64,000 bases of DNA from Tenodera sinensis (GCA_030765045.1 CM060965.1:23362935-23426934), one strand, 5' to 3'; positions 14,441 to 26,540 are shown, counted from the first letter of the stretch. Notes: a model not told the origin generated them from the letters alone. A program made the numbers and translations.

Positions 14441-15245
14441 CACATGACTTTCTCTACTCTTGTACTAACCATCCATACAATATCTTATTCCTATATCTTC
14501 TTCCTGTTAGTTGAGATAAATATTTGTACAAATTATCTTATTACTTATTTCCTTGTAGGTGCAAGGGGAATATTGGAATACAGTAGGCTTTGTGCGATAG
14601 TCAGATCTTTTAAAGCTTTGAGATTCCGTTCTCTTTGCACGCTTAAGATATAAAAAATGAACAACGATGTTCCATTTCACGAGTTTTGTTTTCCGAAACT
14701 GACAAAAATAACAAGGAATATCTCCGAAATGGTTCACTCCACAAAAAAAAAAAAAAAAAAAAAAAATTCTTCACACATAAATTGTGTGATTTGGCGAGAT
14801 CAACATTTTTTGTGCAGCAAAATTTTTTCTATCTCTTACGGTTTACGAGTTATTCAAAAGTCATCCGAAATAAACAGGACTACATAGCCTATAGCCAGCA
14901 TATTGAAAGATACATTTTATTTGTTATACAAATATCTCAAACGTATGATATTTTAATCAAAATCGTTAGAGCCATTTTCAAGAAGATGAAAATTTTCGAA
15001 AAATGTTCCATGTAAAGCGTAGTTTAGGGTGAGGCTATTTAGTTCAAAATCTTCGTGTCTCATCCTTGAAAGACATTAAACTTAAATACCAACTTTGGTT
15101 TTTAACCGACTTTTCGTTTTTGAGTTATGCTGTCCACAGACTGACTTACAGACAGATAGACAGACAGATAGAGACACACACACACACACATACACGCGGA
15201 ATATTTTTTTAAAATGTTTTCTTTTTATTCGGGGGTGTCAAAACA
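14441..15245 (-). mobile_element. TIR family 1, left arm of an inverted pair
   Basis: This minus-orientation copy starts with CACATGACTTTCTCTACTC and shows all internal blocks of the family in reverse. It lacks the last ~70 bp found in the full copy at 35633-36473. An A-run of about 25 lies at 14742-14766. A second copy in the opposite orientation begins only ~45 bp away. Open frames of 60-110 codons here recur in other copies as chance frames of the repeat and are broken elsewhere. Confidence 0.85.
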
Positions 15246-15289
15246 TATTTCCCTTTTTCACTAGGCCTTAGCAAAAATGGTTACTTTTT

Positions 15290-16128
15290 ACTTTCTGTAC
15301 TAGTAAGTAGGGGAAGTATTGTATTCCACCCAAAAATTCGATGTCGAGATTTCACCGGAAATATATGTTTTGAGACCCCCTGAATCCAAAAAAGAAGCAT
15401 TTTTAGAAAAAGGTCCGTGTGTTTGTGTACATCTGTTAGTCTGTGGACAGCATAACTCAAAAACGGAAAGTCGGATAAAAGCCAAAGTTGGTATTTAAGT
15501 TTAATGTCTTTCAAGGATTTTGAAGAACATAACCCCACCCTAAACTACCATTTACATGGAATATTTTTTCCAAAATTTTGATTTTCTTGAAAATAGCTCT
15601 AACGATTTTGATTAAAATGACATGTTTAAGATATTTGTATGACAAATGAAATGTATATTTTGAATTTTCTGGCTATAGCCTATGTAGTCGTATTTACTCT
15701 GGATGACTTTTGAATAACTCATAAACCGTAATAGATAGACAAAATCTTACTATGCAAAAAACGTAGATGTTGCTAAAATACACAATTTACGTCTAAATAA
15801 CTTTTTGTAGAGTTAACCATTTCGGATATACTCCTTTTTATTTGTGTTACCTTTGGGCAACTTCTGTCAAATGCAACATCGCTATTCATTTGTTTATATG
15901 TTAACCGAGCAAAGAGAACGGAATTTGTAAGCTTTAGAACATTTGACCATCGCTCAAAGGCTACTGTATTCTAATATTCCCCTTGTACCTACAAGGAAAC
16001 AAGCGATAAGATAATTTGTACAAATGTTTATCTTAACTAACACGAAGAAGGTATAGGAATAAGAGTTTGTAAGAATGGTTAGTACAACAGTGGAGAAATT
16101 CATGTGAGTGCAACACATCAGATTTTTG
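15290..16128 (+). mobile_element. TIR family 1, right arm of an inverted pair
   Basis: This near-complete copy runs from a terminal ACTTTCTGTACT (15290-15301) through GTATTGTATTCCACCC to GAAATTCATGTGAGTGCAAC at the far end. It is head to head with 14441-15245, so the two arms are reverse complements along most of ~800 bp. No transposase is encoded. Confidence 0.85.
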
Positions 16129-17090
16129 AAAATGTAATTCTCAAAGTAAAATCGCTAACTAGATATTTTCTATAAAATTAACAAAAACGTCCATCTCCTT
16201 CATCTGCCCAAATGACCCAGCTGTCGACGGGCCCTTAAACTCCACACTCCTTCATCTGTTGCATCTTACACAAACCAAAGCTATTGTTGCATTATAAGTA
16301 ATGCCTTATTTTCAATTTAACGCTTAATCACTATAAGTTAGCAGAAAGTGCATGCATTATGTGTTGTCCAAGTAGTGTTTGCTTGAATGGTAATTTTGCC
16401 ACTACTTAGGCCTTGTAGCATGTTTTACATTAATTCCTTCTGCATATTTTATCATTAAATGTTAAGAGTGATAATCATATGTGTACGAGTATTAATCTAT
16501 GTAATGTTAAAGTTTTATTAATGTACCCTCTTGTATAAGTTGCATTTCTGTTTGTTATTATTTTCTTAGTATTGATTTTTTATAATATGTTACTACTAAA
16601 TCAGATACTAGCAAAGGATTTCTGGAATCTAATAACTTTTAGAATTACAGAATATACATTTATAGGTTCCTAATTTAAGAGCAATAAACTTCAAATAAGA
16701 AATTACACTTCTTACAAGGAATATTCAACTCCTAACGTGAAGATTCATTTGGGTTGTTGTCGAGGCTAGCGTGAAATACAGGCTACGGCGCACGCTGCTC
16801 TCCGATAAGGGAAAATACGATGGTACGTTTTTGAGAGTATTCTGTTAGCATTTGTTCAATTTTTGTTCCTCGTATGTTACCTAAAAGTTCGAAAATAGTA
16901 ACTTTTTTACCTTTTAACAACATACAGTTTTCAAAACATGAGCGTTTATAAAAAAAGGGGAATGTAAAGTTTCTTATTGGACCTAACCTGCAAGTTTCAC
17001 TAAGGTAAATGGAGAACTTCGACATTGGGACATGTTGTATACTAATTGTGCCATTGCCAAAGGAGAACAACCATCGAACAAGACAACACA
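16129..17090. other. Unassigned AT-rich sequence
   Basis: No gene is supported. A 102-codon minus frame at 16783-17091 has no recognised motif. It abuts the Mutator-like relic and might be part of the same decayed element. Confidence 0.35.
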
Positions 17091-17455
17091 CACATGAAGA
17101 CGGTCCTTATCAAGAAGGCGGTGCTATTGTACATTCATTTAGCTTCTGATCAGCTGCTGGAAAGATGTACAGCAGGGAAAACACAAAATGCTTACACTCC
17201 CCGATATGGAATGAGTGTGCCAGTGAAACTTTTGTTTCAAGAAAGAAAACTGAGCTTGAAGTGACATATGCTGTTGCAGATTTCAACACGGGCTCTAAGG
17301 AAATGCAAAAACTGGAGGCAATCATGTCAGTATTTAGTGTAAATGAATTAGGGATAAAGACCAGTGCGCAGAGAGATAGACACATATTTCAGCGGAGTGC
17401 CACTTCTGGTCAGTGTGATAAAAAAGTCATCCCTCCGGATGCTGAAATATGGTAA
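17091..17455 (+). pseudogene. Mutator-like transposase relic, C-terminal region (tentative)
   Basis: Two overlapping frames give consecutive pieces of one decayed protein. The first (about 17110-17195) reads IHLASDQLLERCTAGKTQNA. The second (about 17197-17380) reads PIWNECASETFVSRKKTEL, then AVADFNTGS and a MQKLEA-like segment. The order resembles a segment I recall from Mutator-like transposase proteins of insects and cnidarians, where a C-x-GKTQN-x-NESF-x-WxxxP/A motif is followed by VS..TLE..V..AV..FN.G. A ~10-nt deletion at about 17195 explains the frame change. The family assignment is from memory of the motif order only. Confidence 0.45.
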
Positions 17456-17479
17456 ACTTGCTGCACAGCAGAAAGAGTG

Positions 17480-18423
17480 AACAATTATACGCATATTTAA
17501 ACATAACTATCCATCTTAATGACAGCAAAAGAGTTAAGAATAAAATAAGGTATATTTACCCTAAAATTTCATGTAGGTATGTTTGTTATCTATGACATTG
17601 TTTATGCCCGACCTCAATAATTTATGCTGCTAATTTTCTGGGCAATATACAACTGCTTTCCACAAGTGAGAAAATCTTGAACTAGGTCTTTGGAGGTTTT
17701 GAGGTTATGAGGTTGCACGAAATAACACTAATTTTAAACTTTAAAGACGAGTAACTTATAAAATACACTCACAATAACTGTATCATTAAATTAACCGTGA
17801 AACAAATTATATGTTGCGATATACCGAAGCGAGATGATTAAAGTAGTGTCACTGAACGTACAAATTAAGTCATTTATGACCATAATCAGTCACTTGTAAA
17901 CAACACACACCACGTGCTACAATATTCACCTGAGCCACAGTCCGGGAGTAAGCCGGTCACGTGATAATCTCGTAGCATAGCCTATCACGCTAGCCTCGGT
18001 TGTTCTATGTGGTTGTCAGTAACTAAAACTGTTTTTCACCTAAAGTTATATTTACTATTTTAGCCACAGCACCTGTGTCTTAAACATGCTTTTAAAGTGC
18101 CTTTTTGCCTTTGCACTGAATTCTGCATCACTTCACAGAATAACTCATAGCTCCACACTCTTTAGCGTATAGAGGTAAATTTTAACTCATCTTTTAGAGG
18201 ACATTTCGCCTAGATATTTATATCCGAGTCTGCAAGCTATATGGTCTCTTTCTTTGTAACTTTAAACAGTCTATTTCGTGAATTACATGTTCGGATATAA
18301 ACGACTTTGCTTATGAACTATTTAACACACCTAAATTAAATTTTAGGGTAAATATACCTTATTTTATTCTTAGCTCTTTTGCTGTCATTAAGATAGTTAT
18401 TTTTAAATATGCGTATAATTGTT
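17480..18423. mobile_element. Uncharacterised MITE with ~90-bp terminal inverted repeats
   Basis: Positions 17480-17569 and 18338-18423 are near-perfect reverse complements. The outer ends read AACAATTATACGCATATTTA and its complement, and the inner ends read AGGTATATTTACCCTAAAAT. The right arm lacks about four bases that the left arm has. The ~770-bp interior has no ORF and includes a locally GC-richer stretch at about 17905-18010. No clear target-site duplication is visible. The long TIRs and the lack of coding capacity fit a non-autonomous DNA element. Superfamily is unknown. Confidence 0.8.
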
Positions 18424-18810
18424 TATAACTTATAACTAATAAATTTCAAATTAAGGAGAAATCCTATATACCTTAATAAATAAAACTGTTATATAAAATG
18501 TATCAGTGAACTTAGTTTGAATGTAGCCGCAGCCTGTTAAAGTATTATGTTGGTATCTTAAATATTTTCTTGGATAATGGATTATGAATTGATGTTAGTA
18601 CATTTAACATTGGTGGTACAGGATATTAACCACCTGAAGTATTTTCTTAGCAACAAAATACTGAATAAAATCTGTTCTTAATTAAGTTTTGTATCTTAAA
18701 CTTTTTTCAATCTTATTTCCCCATCACTTTCAAAATAAGTTTAAAGTTTCATCAAAACCCAGAGAAGTTGCAATTTCTTTACTGTTGTGATTTGTGCATT
18801 GGTTTTACAG

Positions 18811-18958
18811 TTTGTACAACCAGCCCACGAACCGGTACAAGAAGCGCGAGTCTACAGTGAGTGAAACTACCACAACCACGCTGGTAGGGGGTAACTTCAG
18901 CAATGGAGGCGGCGGGAAAACTTCCTTCAGAGTCAGCCCTGCAGAGAATGCCGTGTGA
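18811..18958 (+). CDS. Terminal exon of an unidentified gene (C-terminus, 48 codons)
   Basis: I do not recognise the product. A strong acceptor (GGTTTTACAG, 18801-18810) precedes a frame open for 48 codons from 18812 to a TGA at 18956-18958. The first base, 18811, finishes a codon split with the previous exon. The peptide begins LYNQPTNRYKKRESTVSETT, then a Thr run, a Gly/Asn-rich stretch (NFSNGGGG) and ends KTSFRVSPAENAV. This is a basic, Ser/Thr-rich and probably disordered tail, like the cytoplasmic end of a membrane or signalling protein. Base composition is clearly richer in G+C than the flanks. An AATAAA signal follows about 245 bp downstream. No upstream exon of the gene was identified in this window, so an intron of many kilobases is likely. 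A 93-codon shadow frame starting at 18903 is rejected. Confidence 0.55.
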
Positions 18959-19230
18959 CGAAACGTCTGCCTATCTTCTGCGGCTGCACAGTGCTATTGA
19001 ACAGTTAACAATGACCTCTCATTGCTTTATTGAGATGACACGGAGATTTGGAGGAACCACAGCAACCTCTCATGAACATACATACGCCTCTACTCATTCC
19101 ACCATGTACGTGACACTTTTAAATATGCACAATGGGAGATGTATGACTGACAACTTTCGCAGAATGAATCACAAATTATGTTAAAACCCAATATTTCTAA
19201 CAAATAAAAAAGTTTGAACCTATGAAAGAT
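18959..19230 (+). other. Probable 3' UTR with polyadenylation signal
   Basis: The sequence following the TGA has no TE signature and ends with an AATAAA at 19203-19208. A cleavage site would be expected some 10-30 bp further on. Confidence 0.45.
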
Positions 19231-22200
19231 GATGTTCTGGGAAAAAGTTAACAATGCCTTGGAACTGCTAATATTCTTTGATGCTGAGTTGTTTTAGAAG
19301 ATACTTTCAAAGTTGGTTAACTTTATTTCCTTTTCCCATAACATGATTGTGAAGTGTTTAGTACATTAATGGAAAGAAAAACTCTAGTGGAGGAAAATCA
19401 AAGACTTGATGTATATTGGTAAATTCCGCACAACTGGTTTTCTAAATCTTATATTTTTTCTCATAAACAGAAGAAGCGGATACATATTCAGTTGTAGCTA
19501 ATCGCTGATTTAGCTTTTCCCGGAGTAACTTGCATGTTTAGTATATAAATCACGGATGACTTCATGCTAATGATGCTTCTATACCTTTATTTTTATTTAT
19601 TTACACATCGGACAAGGTATTTACTGTGGCTCATACAAACATTATTATAATGGGTCAAGAAATAAAGTTAAGAGTAATTAATAAATCTTTCAATAGATTT
19701 TTACAACATTCTTAATTACTTTTACCGCACCAGTAATCAATTACTATCAGAGTAAAGGTTAAGAAAAATAAGGTGCACAGGAAGTGTCCGCAAAAATTCG
19801 CGCGCACACTTTCCAAGTCCAAGGAAAACTTGAGACAAAAACTTTGAATAACTTTTCTTAGTTTTTCTCATCTAATTGCTATAAAATACTAATCAATTAT
19901 TAGCAATTGCCAAGGATGATCAACAATAAACGGGAACAGAATCAGGTCAGACGAGTGTGATTCACAGTACATCGGAAAGGTACAATGACAACAGTGTCCA
20001 AAGTCGATTTTGCGCATTGGGAAGTCATTTGTTTGTAGGTGACCGATGATACCTACTTACAAATCAGCCAACAGTGCAGGTTAGCCAATTCTGAAATTCA
20101 CTGAAGTAAATATTTTCAAAAATCAACGGCCATTGCTATTTCCGAAAACATCGTACATACTTTTAAGGCTGTGGTTTTCTATTTGTTTAATCAATTTACT
20201 TTTTAAAAACTGTGACTACTTTAATAATTTCTCCATTGAAGACTGCTAACAAAAATGAACATAATTCGTAGCAGAGAATTGTTAGGGAAGATTTGAAACT
20301 TGGCCAATTCCCCATTTCGTGTTTCCAAGGATTCAGTTTCAGGTTAATTATGAACAAGTCATTGTAATTCACCTGCCTTAAAACTGTTGTTCCCATTCTG
20401 GTACCGCAGTTAAAACATGATTATGGCAGACACAAAATTTAATAGGGGGTGGCAGGAGGAGCTCCTCGACATAACATCCAATTGGAGCATTGCCACGTCT
20501 TGCAGTGCTATATAGTTAAGCACTCTGTGAAATAATGTTTTAAACCCGATGATATAAATATAATTTTGGCCCACAAGATTTATTTGCGCAACAGAAAAGA
20601 GAAAAATCTGATCGTAAAGCTATCAGTCGCCATTCATTTTTTCATCTGGCATATATTAGATTTAGTAGACAATTTCTTTAAAATTTCTGTTTCATATTTG
20701 TCCTATATAACGATGAAGGTGTTTATTGATTTCGTGAACATTCTGTATAAATTATTTCAAGCCTTCGTGATGTGTTGTTTAATACATAATCATAATATTA
20801 AAGCTATGTATTTCATTATGCGTATTAGAATTTAAAATAGTGCTTCAGAAGACTGCCACTGATAATATTTTTCAGTGGCAGATATTCCAAGCCAGTATCA
20901 TGTATGTTCAGCAACATTGCTGTGATTTTTCCAAATCTCCACAAGCATCTGAGCAATGGAAACCAAAATGAAATAGAACTCATCTATGAATATAAGAAGT
21001 ACAGTGAAATGTGAAACATTTTCAGGACTGATGACCAATTGCTTGTCTTTTACACTCAGTAAGAGATTATAATTTGTAAACCTGAGGGATAGGCAAGTTA
21101 TAAAAACCTAGAGGACAGTTCTACTCGACAAGGACACTGAATACGCATTGCATTATCTTTTCACATGGTTGTAAAATACAATAATATGTATATATGTACA
21201 TATAGCTATAACAAATGTCCAGGAAATTCATATACAAATATCGCACAAATGTTTCTGAATAATTTATTTTATACAGCATGGCTGTAAATAGATGCAAATG
21301 TTACTATCTAATAACAAAGAAGAATGGAAAGGAATATTACTACCTTTGTGTTAATGAATCATGCCGAAATACCTGCGTGCTACAGGGGTATTTACAAATA
21401 ATATGGGATAGATAACCCGGAGATAAGGGACTCGGAACGTTACCTACATTCAAAAAAGTGCACGTGATATGTCTCGTAAAGCTTTAAAAGTAGAGGATTG
21501 AAAAATGAACCACCGTGACTTTATTTTTAATGTTAAAGTATAAAAACGCTCAACGCTCCAACTTCTATTTGTGCTTTTTAATGGCCGCTGGTGCAATTTT
21601 ATACTGTACTTCCATAAAACGAAGAAAAAGCGACAGGAAAATCTTTAAAATCACAAGTGTAAATTTGGATTTTATACCCGAAAACTCCATAAGAAGCATA
21701 TGTGGGTGTTGACTAGTGTTGAAGGAATTTCTAAGTATCAAAGCATGTCTGAAGAAAATAGTGAACCGTTATTAGATTAAAAGTAGGGGAGTATTACCCC
21801 ATCCTTGGGCGTTTGCAGACAGCACCAAATCTGTTTAACTTGCTTGTCAGTGACCCTTGTTTGGGCTTCTTTGCAGCGATAAATGGTTTGAGCGTATATA
21901 ACTGTTTAAGAATACATACACCTAGTTATCAGCTCCAACTATTCAATCCCTGAGGAGGAATGAAACTAGTCTTATGTTTGTATTTTAACTTTTATTCTAT
22001 GTCTCTGAATATCAAACTGCAACTATGTTAAAGACCGATAACTTCGAAATGTCCCCATCTCAAATTACTTGTGAATATTTTATACCCAACATAAGTATTC
22101 CAGTTTGGTTTATTAACACAAAGTCTATCACTAAAAGCTGTAGTGGAATTTTGCCGGAATCCGTCCGATCCCAAAATACCGGAGCAATTATTAATTTACA

Positions 22201-22859
22201 AAAGTAAACTTACGAAGCTAAGTAGTCTATCGGACTGAATATTTCATGATTTGATTAGTTCTTTTATTTGTTTCATTCCTTCACAACAATCACGGTAAAT
22301 ATTGTCTTGGAGAAATCACCGTTCTGTGATCTTAAACGTCTTGTAATAGTAATTAAACATTAAGTTTTTTTCATTTATAACACCAATATACGGTAAAACA
22401 TTAGTCGATCCTATTACACTTTGCAGCGCGTTTTAATCCACTTAAGGATATAGAAATCCTATTCTTTCTTCCAAACAAAGCTCCTGTTCTAAAGCAACGA
22501 GGCATAAAGTTTGATTCATGAACTTTCGTTTGGAGACAGACGAACGTGTTTTGTCTGTCACAACTGTTATCAAGATATTCTCCTTACAAAAAATAGGGAA
22601 GGAGGAGCAGTTTTCTTCAGATCCATTAATACTATAAAGTATTTCATTCAAAGCTTTCTTTGACAGAAATTGTTCTTATTGATTAATTATGGAAATGTTT
22701 AGCAATCACATGAAAAATGTAAAAACTTGTTCTTTTAGATTTTCTTCCCTAATGCTATGAAACAGTTCACCCACCTTCAGAGTCTACGCTCTAAACCACG
22801 GATGTCCAACCTTTTCTCTTTGGAGACGTTCACTTGTTAAGTCGAAGGGACAGGCAGAC
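19231..22859. other. Unassigned AT-rich sequence
   Basis: No gene or named transposon is supported. A perfect 10-bp stem hairpin lies at 20853-20881 (CTGCCACTGA, 9-nt loop, complement). At about 21840-21935 a stretch resembles 28600-28680 (GTTTGAG..TA.ATAACTG.TTAAGAAT), so it may be a low-copy repeat. Confidence 0.35.
20853..20881. other. Short perfect hairpin
   Basis: A 10-bp perfect inverted repeat (20853-20862 with 20872-20881) flanks the 9-nt loop TAATATTTT. It is too short for a miRNA precursor and no function is assigned. Confidence 0.4.
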
Positions 22860-23375
22860 AGTCAGTATTCAGTGACGGACACAAACAGGCGATTCCATGG
22901 CATTTCTAAGTCATACATTAAATTTTCTAGGAATATCCTCACAAGACCCGTTCATTCTGGATGGTTTTGCATAAGAGACGGACAAAAGCTTACTAAATAA
23001 AAGAATGTGGATCTTTGTAAGATACCAATTTGTGTCAAATACTTCTTTGTTTTTTTTTTTTCTTTTGAGTAAACCATTTCTGACATATTATTTATTATTT
23101 ATTTGAATTTACCATTACTTATACTTTTCTAAAATAGGAATATGTGTGTGTGTGTGTCTTGGTCTTGCTAAGAAAACGAAATTTGAACGCCATTCGCACA
23201 GTAACCAACTCTTAAAACATTTCATTATTGCTTAAAGCCTACTGTATTTCCATATTTCCATTGTACCGACAAGAAAATTAGCAATAACATAATTTCTGAA
23301 AAAAGCTTATGTCGCTTAAAGTGAAGTAGATAGAGAAGTAAATATTTGAAAGAATAGTTTGTACAAGAGTGAGTA
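22860..23375 (+). mobile_element. Degenerate TIR family 1 copy
   Basis: The family's block order is recognisable but diverged: TTCATTCTGGATG, then GACAAAAGCTTACT, GAGTAAACCATTTCTGACATAT, GCTTAAAGCCTACTGTATT and finally GTTTGTACAAGAGT near 23360. It is the most decayed copy and is truncated at both ends. Confidence 0.6.
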
Positions 23376-23951
23376 TAGCTCCACATATATTTGCGAACAG
23401 AGTTTCTCAAAATTGAACTACTATAACAGTCTATATCGGAATACGTTACGCGACGATCACTTCCTTCATCTTCGACTTTGTCGCCAAGTATCAATTTACT
23501 TCGTAAACATAAGCAGTACCAAGGAAGACACTAATGAACAGATGTTTGTCACACAAGACTTGAAACAGTTTTCGTAAATCAAACTCAACCTACGTATCAG
23601 CCAACCGCCACTGCAACACAATGCACGGCTGGGGGTTAAAAAGTGGCAAAGTCCGCGTACAGTGGAACTCTTTCGCAAACGTTGGTCATTCTGCTCTAAC
23701 TTGATATCGAACTTCTGATCTCTAGAAGCATTTTGGTCTCTTCTGCTAAGAATTTAGTTAACCAGGATGTCATGCATTCTACAGACTTTCAGAAGTACCA
23801 AAAGATCGTTTCTGTTTGCAATATTAAATACAAAAAGAATATATTTTACAGCTCTCGGGTGAAAAAATGAACCATCTATCAATCAATCATTTCTAATATG
23901 CTTTGAAATTTTCAGCAGGTGTGAAAATCAACTTCGTTGTGCTCACTATTC
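23376..23951. other. Unassigned sequence
   Basis: No supportable gene or repeat is present. Short overlapping open frames on both strands lack motifs. Confidence 0.35.
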
Positions 23952-24425
23952 CTATATGAGGATCATTTCAAAAGTTCTCGAAGTAAAACAAAATGCTACG
24001 TCTTTTTGAAATGGTTATTTTTGGTCAAAGTCTGTCTTGACATCAATGCACTTGGTCCCGTTCTCTACAGCGATTTGTTCATCGAGCAAATACTCAACAA
24101 GTTTCTCGTCTAGAGAACAAATGACACTATGATGGAGCTAAATCAGAGGAATAAAGTAGCTGTGGCATCAATCATTCTGCGCTTCACTGATCTTCAACAT
24201 TCGCAGCAACACGTTTGATAGTGAGCGTAGTTCTCTTTGCAAATCCGACCTTTCTCCTTGGACGCTCCAGTGATCAGATTTTCTTTGGCATTCCAGAACA
24301 TCACCGCCGTGGTCTTCCCGGTCATTTTATTTTGTATTCTTTGATGTAGAAAAACGTCGGTTCCTTAGACCGTTGCTTTGTTCTGTGTAGTAGTGAACCT
24401 ATGTTTCATAATTTGTTACGTCACA
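23952..24425 (-). pseudogene. mariner transposase relic, C-terminal half
   Basis: On the minus strand the fragments run in the usual mariner order. VHYYTEQSN at about 24383-24408 corresponds to the VHHYTPE block. TGKTTAVMFWNAKENLITGAS corresponds to KVMATVFWDA.G.. with the first catalytic region decayed. A later block corresponds to the LAPSD region, and the C-terminal piece is ENGTKCIDVK. The element's terminus TATGAGGATCATTTCAAAAG is at 23954-23973 and resembles that of the mariner at 50545. Multiple stops and frameshifts are present. The 5' half is missing: it is cut at about 24430 by a SINE-E-like head. Confidence 0.7.
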
Positions 24426-24429
24426 CATT

Positions 24430-24473
24430 AAATATGGTCGCTCTGGGTGGCTCATTTGGCTAGACGCTGGCCT
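24430..24473 (+). mobile_element. SINE family E, 5' fragment
   Basis: TCTGGGTGGCTCATTTGG followed by CTAGACGCTGGCC matches the tRNA-like head of the copy at 45368-45605. The body is absent. Confidence 0.5.
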
Positions 24474-25944
24474 AAATTTTCTTAGTTTTCCAAAAAACGA
24501 AGAATCTCCACTTCAAGGATAACAGGATTTCAAATCTAATTTCTATCGTATATAGCGCTACGAGTTCATACGAAAACCGCTGTTATTAATAATATGTAAT
24601 TATACTTTTATTCATTTATTTTAATATTCGATTTTGACTTTTTTAGTTTGGAGTTGATCATAAAATACAACTCTCTTTAACCTATTTGCCGTATTTACCG
24701 TATACAAAAGTCTGTCAATCTTATCCAAAAATTTCCATGAAATGTGACCGATTTTGTAAGCAAAAGTGCTTGAGAAATAGTATTTTAATTTGAATCATTC
24801 CTAGAACTTCTCCAATGACTTTCGTAATAAACGTATTTATGTTTATAGTGCACGCTTTTTAACATCGTTTCAGCTTAACATTCCGTATTAATTTATTTTC
24901 CACGAAAGTAAAATAAGACTGCAAATTCTATCAAAGTATATTTTTGGTTGCTTTTTATAGATTGATGCAAACTTCAATAAACCTTAAAACATAACAACGT
25001 TTGCCAATCGTTATACTCACATTTATTGTAGCTTTCATTTTTCGGTGAACCTTATTTCAGTTTATCCGTGACCAAATTCGCTGCTTGTTTACAATTTGCT
25101 TAAACCTGTTCATTCTTCTCACGGTGATTACTGTTCATTAATACCTATAGAGTATAGACTACATAAAATGCATTTACGAAACTTTAAGCTCAAGCTGTTC
25201 ATATTTCAAAATCTTATTTATATAAATGCTCAGAAATATGGCTGAATATTTGTTAAACTTTTACAATCATGTGAATGGATATGATGTAATGCGAGAGTGG
25301 TATTCACTTGTTTGATTTTATTCCTGGCGCATGCGCGCTATCAAGGGAGATATACCTAATAGCAACAGAGCTCTTCTCAGAAACCTTTTTAATCTAGATA
25401 TTATATTAATGTGAAAACATAATTAATGTTTAAGTGGTGCTCGGATATTTTTAAGCATCATGGACAGTCCTCAATTTTAAGTGATATTGAAACATAGTTA
25501 ATATTTTTAAATGTGCAAAAACTTTTCTCCCTCGCACTTTGTACTAATACATAAAATATTCCTTTAAAATGTCTATTTATAAGAAAACCTGTATATTTTG
25601 ATGTCAAAATAAAACTCTTACGAGTACTAAGAATTCCTAAATTTTGATTTCTCTCTGTTTTGGAGTTCTAAGCGAAGTAATAGAAGATATAGGAGTTAAC
25701 TAAGAAGAGAAGTGCTTAGGTAAGTAGAGGTAATGATTTTCTTCCTCGAAGTGCCATTGATTCTGTTTTTGTACATAAAATATTTAAATTATATTCCTTG
25801 CCTACTTTTAGCTCTCTGTAGATTATCTTTTGATGAGCTAAAAATAACCTGATCACCTGCGAATAAAACTGTGTTTAAAACTGTCATTTATTTCATTTAT
25901 TTTAAAATTTTCATTTATTGCATCTTGCCATTTCTTAATAGCAT
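24474..25944. other. Unassigned AT-rich sequence
   Basis: Nothing supportable was seen: no coding exons, arrays or TE termini. Confidence 0.4.
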
Positions 25945-26053
25945 GGGCTCCATGGACCTCGGGCTCATTTGAGCATCATTTCACCCAATTTCATTTCATT
26001 CATTCGTCCGATATGACACAATGTTGGAGGATGTTAACTCCAAAAAAAAAAAA
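25945..26053 (+). mobile_element. SINE family D, 3' fragment with A-tail
   Basis: The sequence carries GACCTCGGGCTCATTTGAGC, ATTTCACCC, CCGATATGACA and GGAGGATGTTAACTCC followed by an A-run. This is the 3' half of the family D copies at 32035-32250 and 49755-49965. Confidence 0.75.
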
Positions 26054-26074
26054 TTAATAGCATGGTCTAAATAA

Positions 26075-26540
26075 ATAATAATAATATACTAATAATAACA
26101 ATAACAATAGCAATAATAACAATACAAATAACGCCAACAACAATGAAGCCGACGGCAACGGCGACGAGAACGGTGACAGCGACAAGGAGAAAGGTGACGA
26201 GAACCGTGACGGTGACGAGAACAAGAACGGTGACATTAACGAGAACGAAGACGAGAACTAGAACGGTGACGAGAAAGGTGACGAGAACGATCATGGTGAA
26301 GAGAACGGTGACAGTGACGATGACGAGCACGGTGACGGTAATGAGAACGGTGACGTGATCGAAAACCGTAACCAGAACGGTGGCGGTGAGCACGGTGGCG
26401 AGAATGGCAACCAGAACGAGAATGGTGGCGGTGACGAGATCGGTGACACTGACAAGAACGGTGACGGTGACCAGAATCAGAACAGTGACCTGAACGAGAA
26501 AGAGAACTGTGACGAGAACGAGAACGCCAACGTGCCCTTA
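26075..26540. repeat. Graded AAT / AAC / GC-rich hexameric minisatellite
   Basis: Right after the SINE tail come AAT units, then AAC/AAT mixtures. From about 26140 to 26535 there is a degenerate array of 6- and 12-bp units of the type GACGAGAACGGT, purine-rich on the + strand. Stop codons are absent from most frames because of the unit sequence, so open frames exist on both strands (Thr/Arg/Val-rich and Asn/Gly/Asp-rich peptides). I treat these as by-products of the repeat. Confidence 0.85.

Noticed and set aside
14182..15015. Open frames of 76-110 codons
   Set aside because: They span the SINE C head and the TIR family 1 arm; corresponding frames are broken in other copies.
18903..19184. 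93-codon frame starting with ATG
   Set aside because: It overlaps the better-supported terminal exon in another frame and runs into its 3' UTR.
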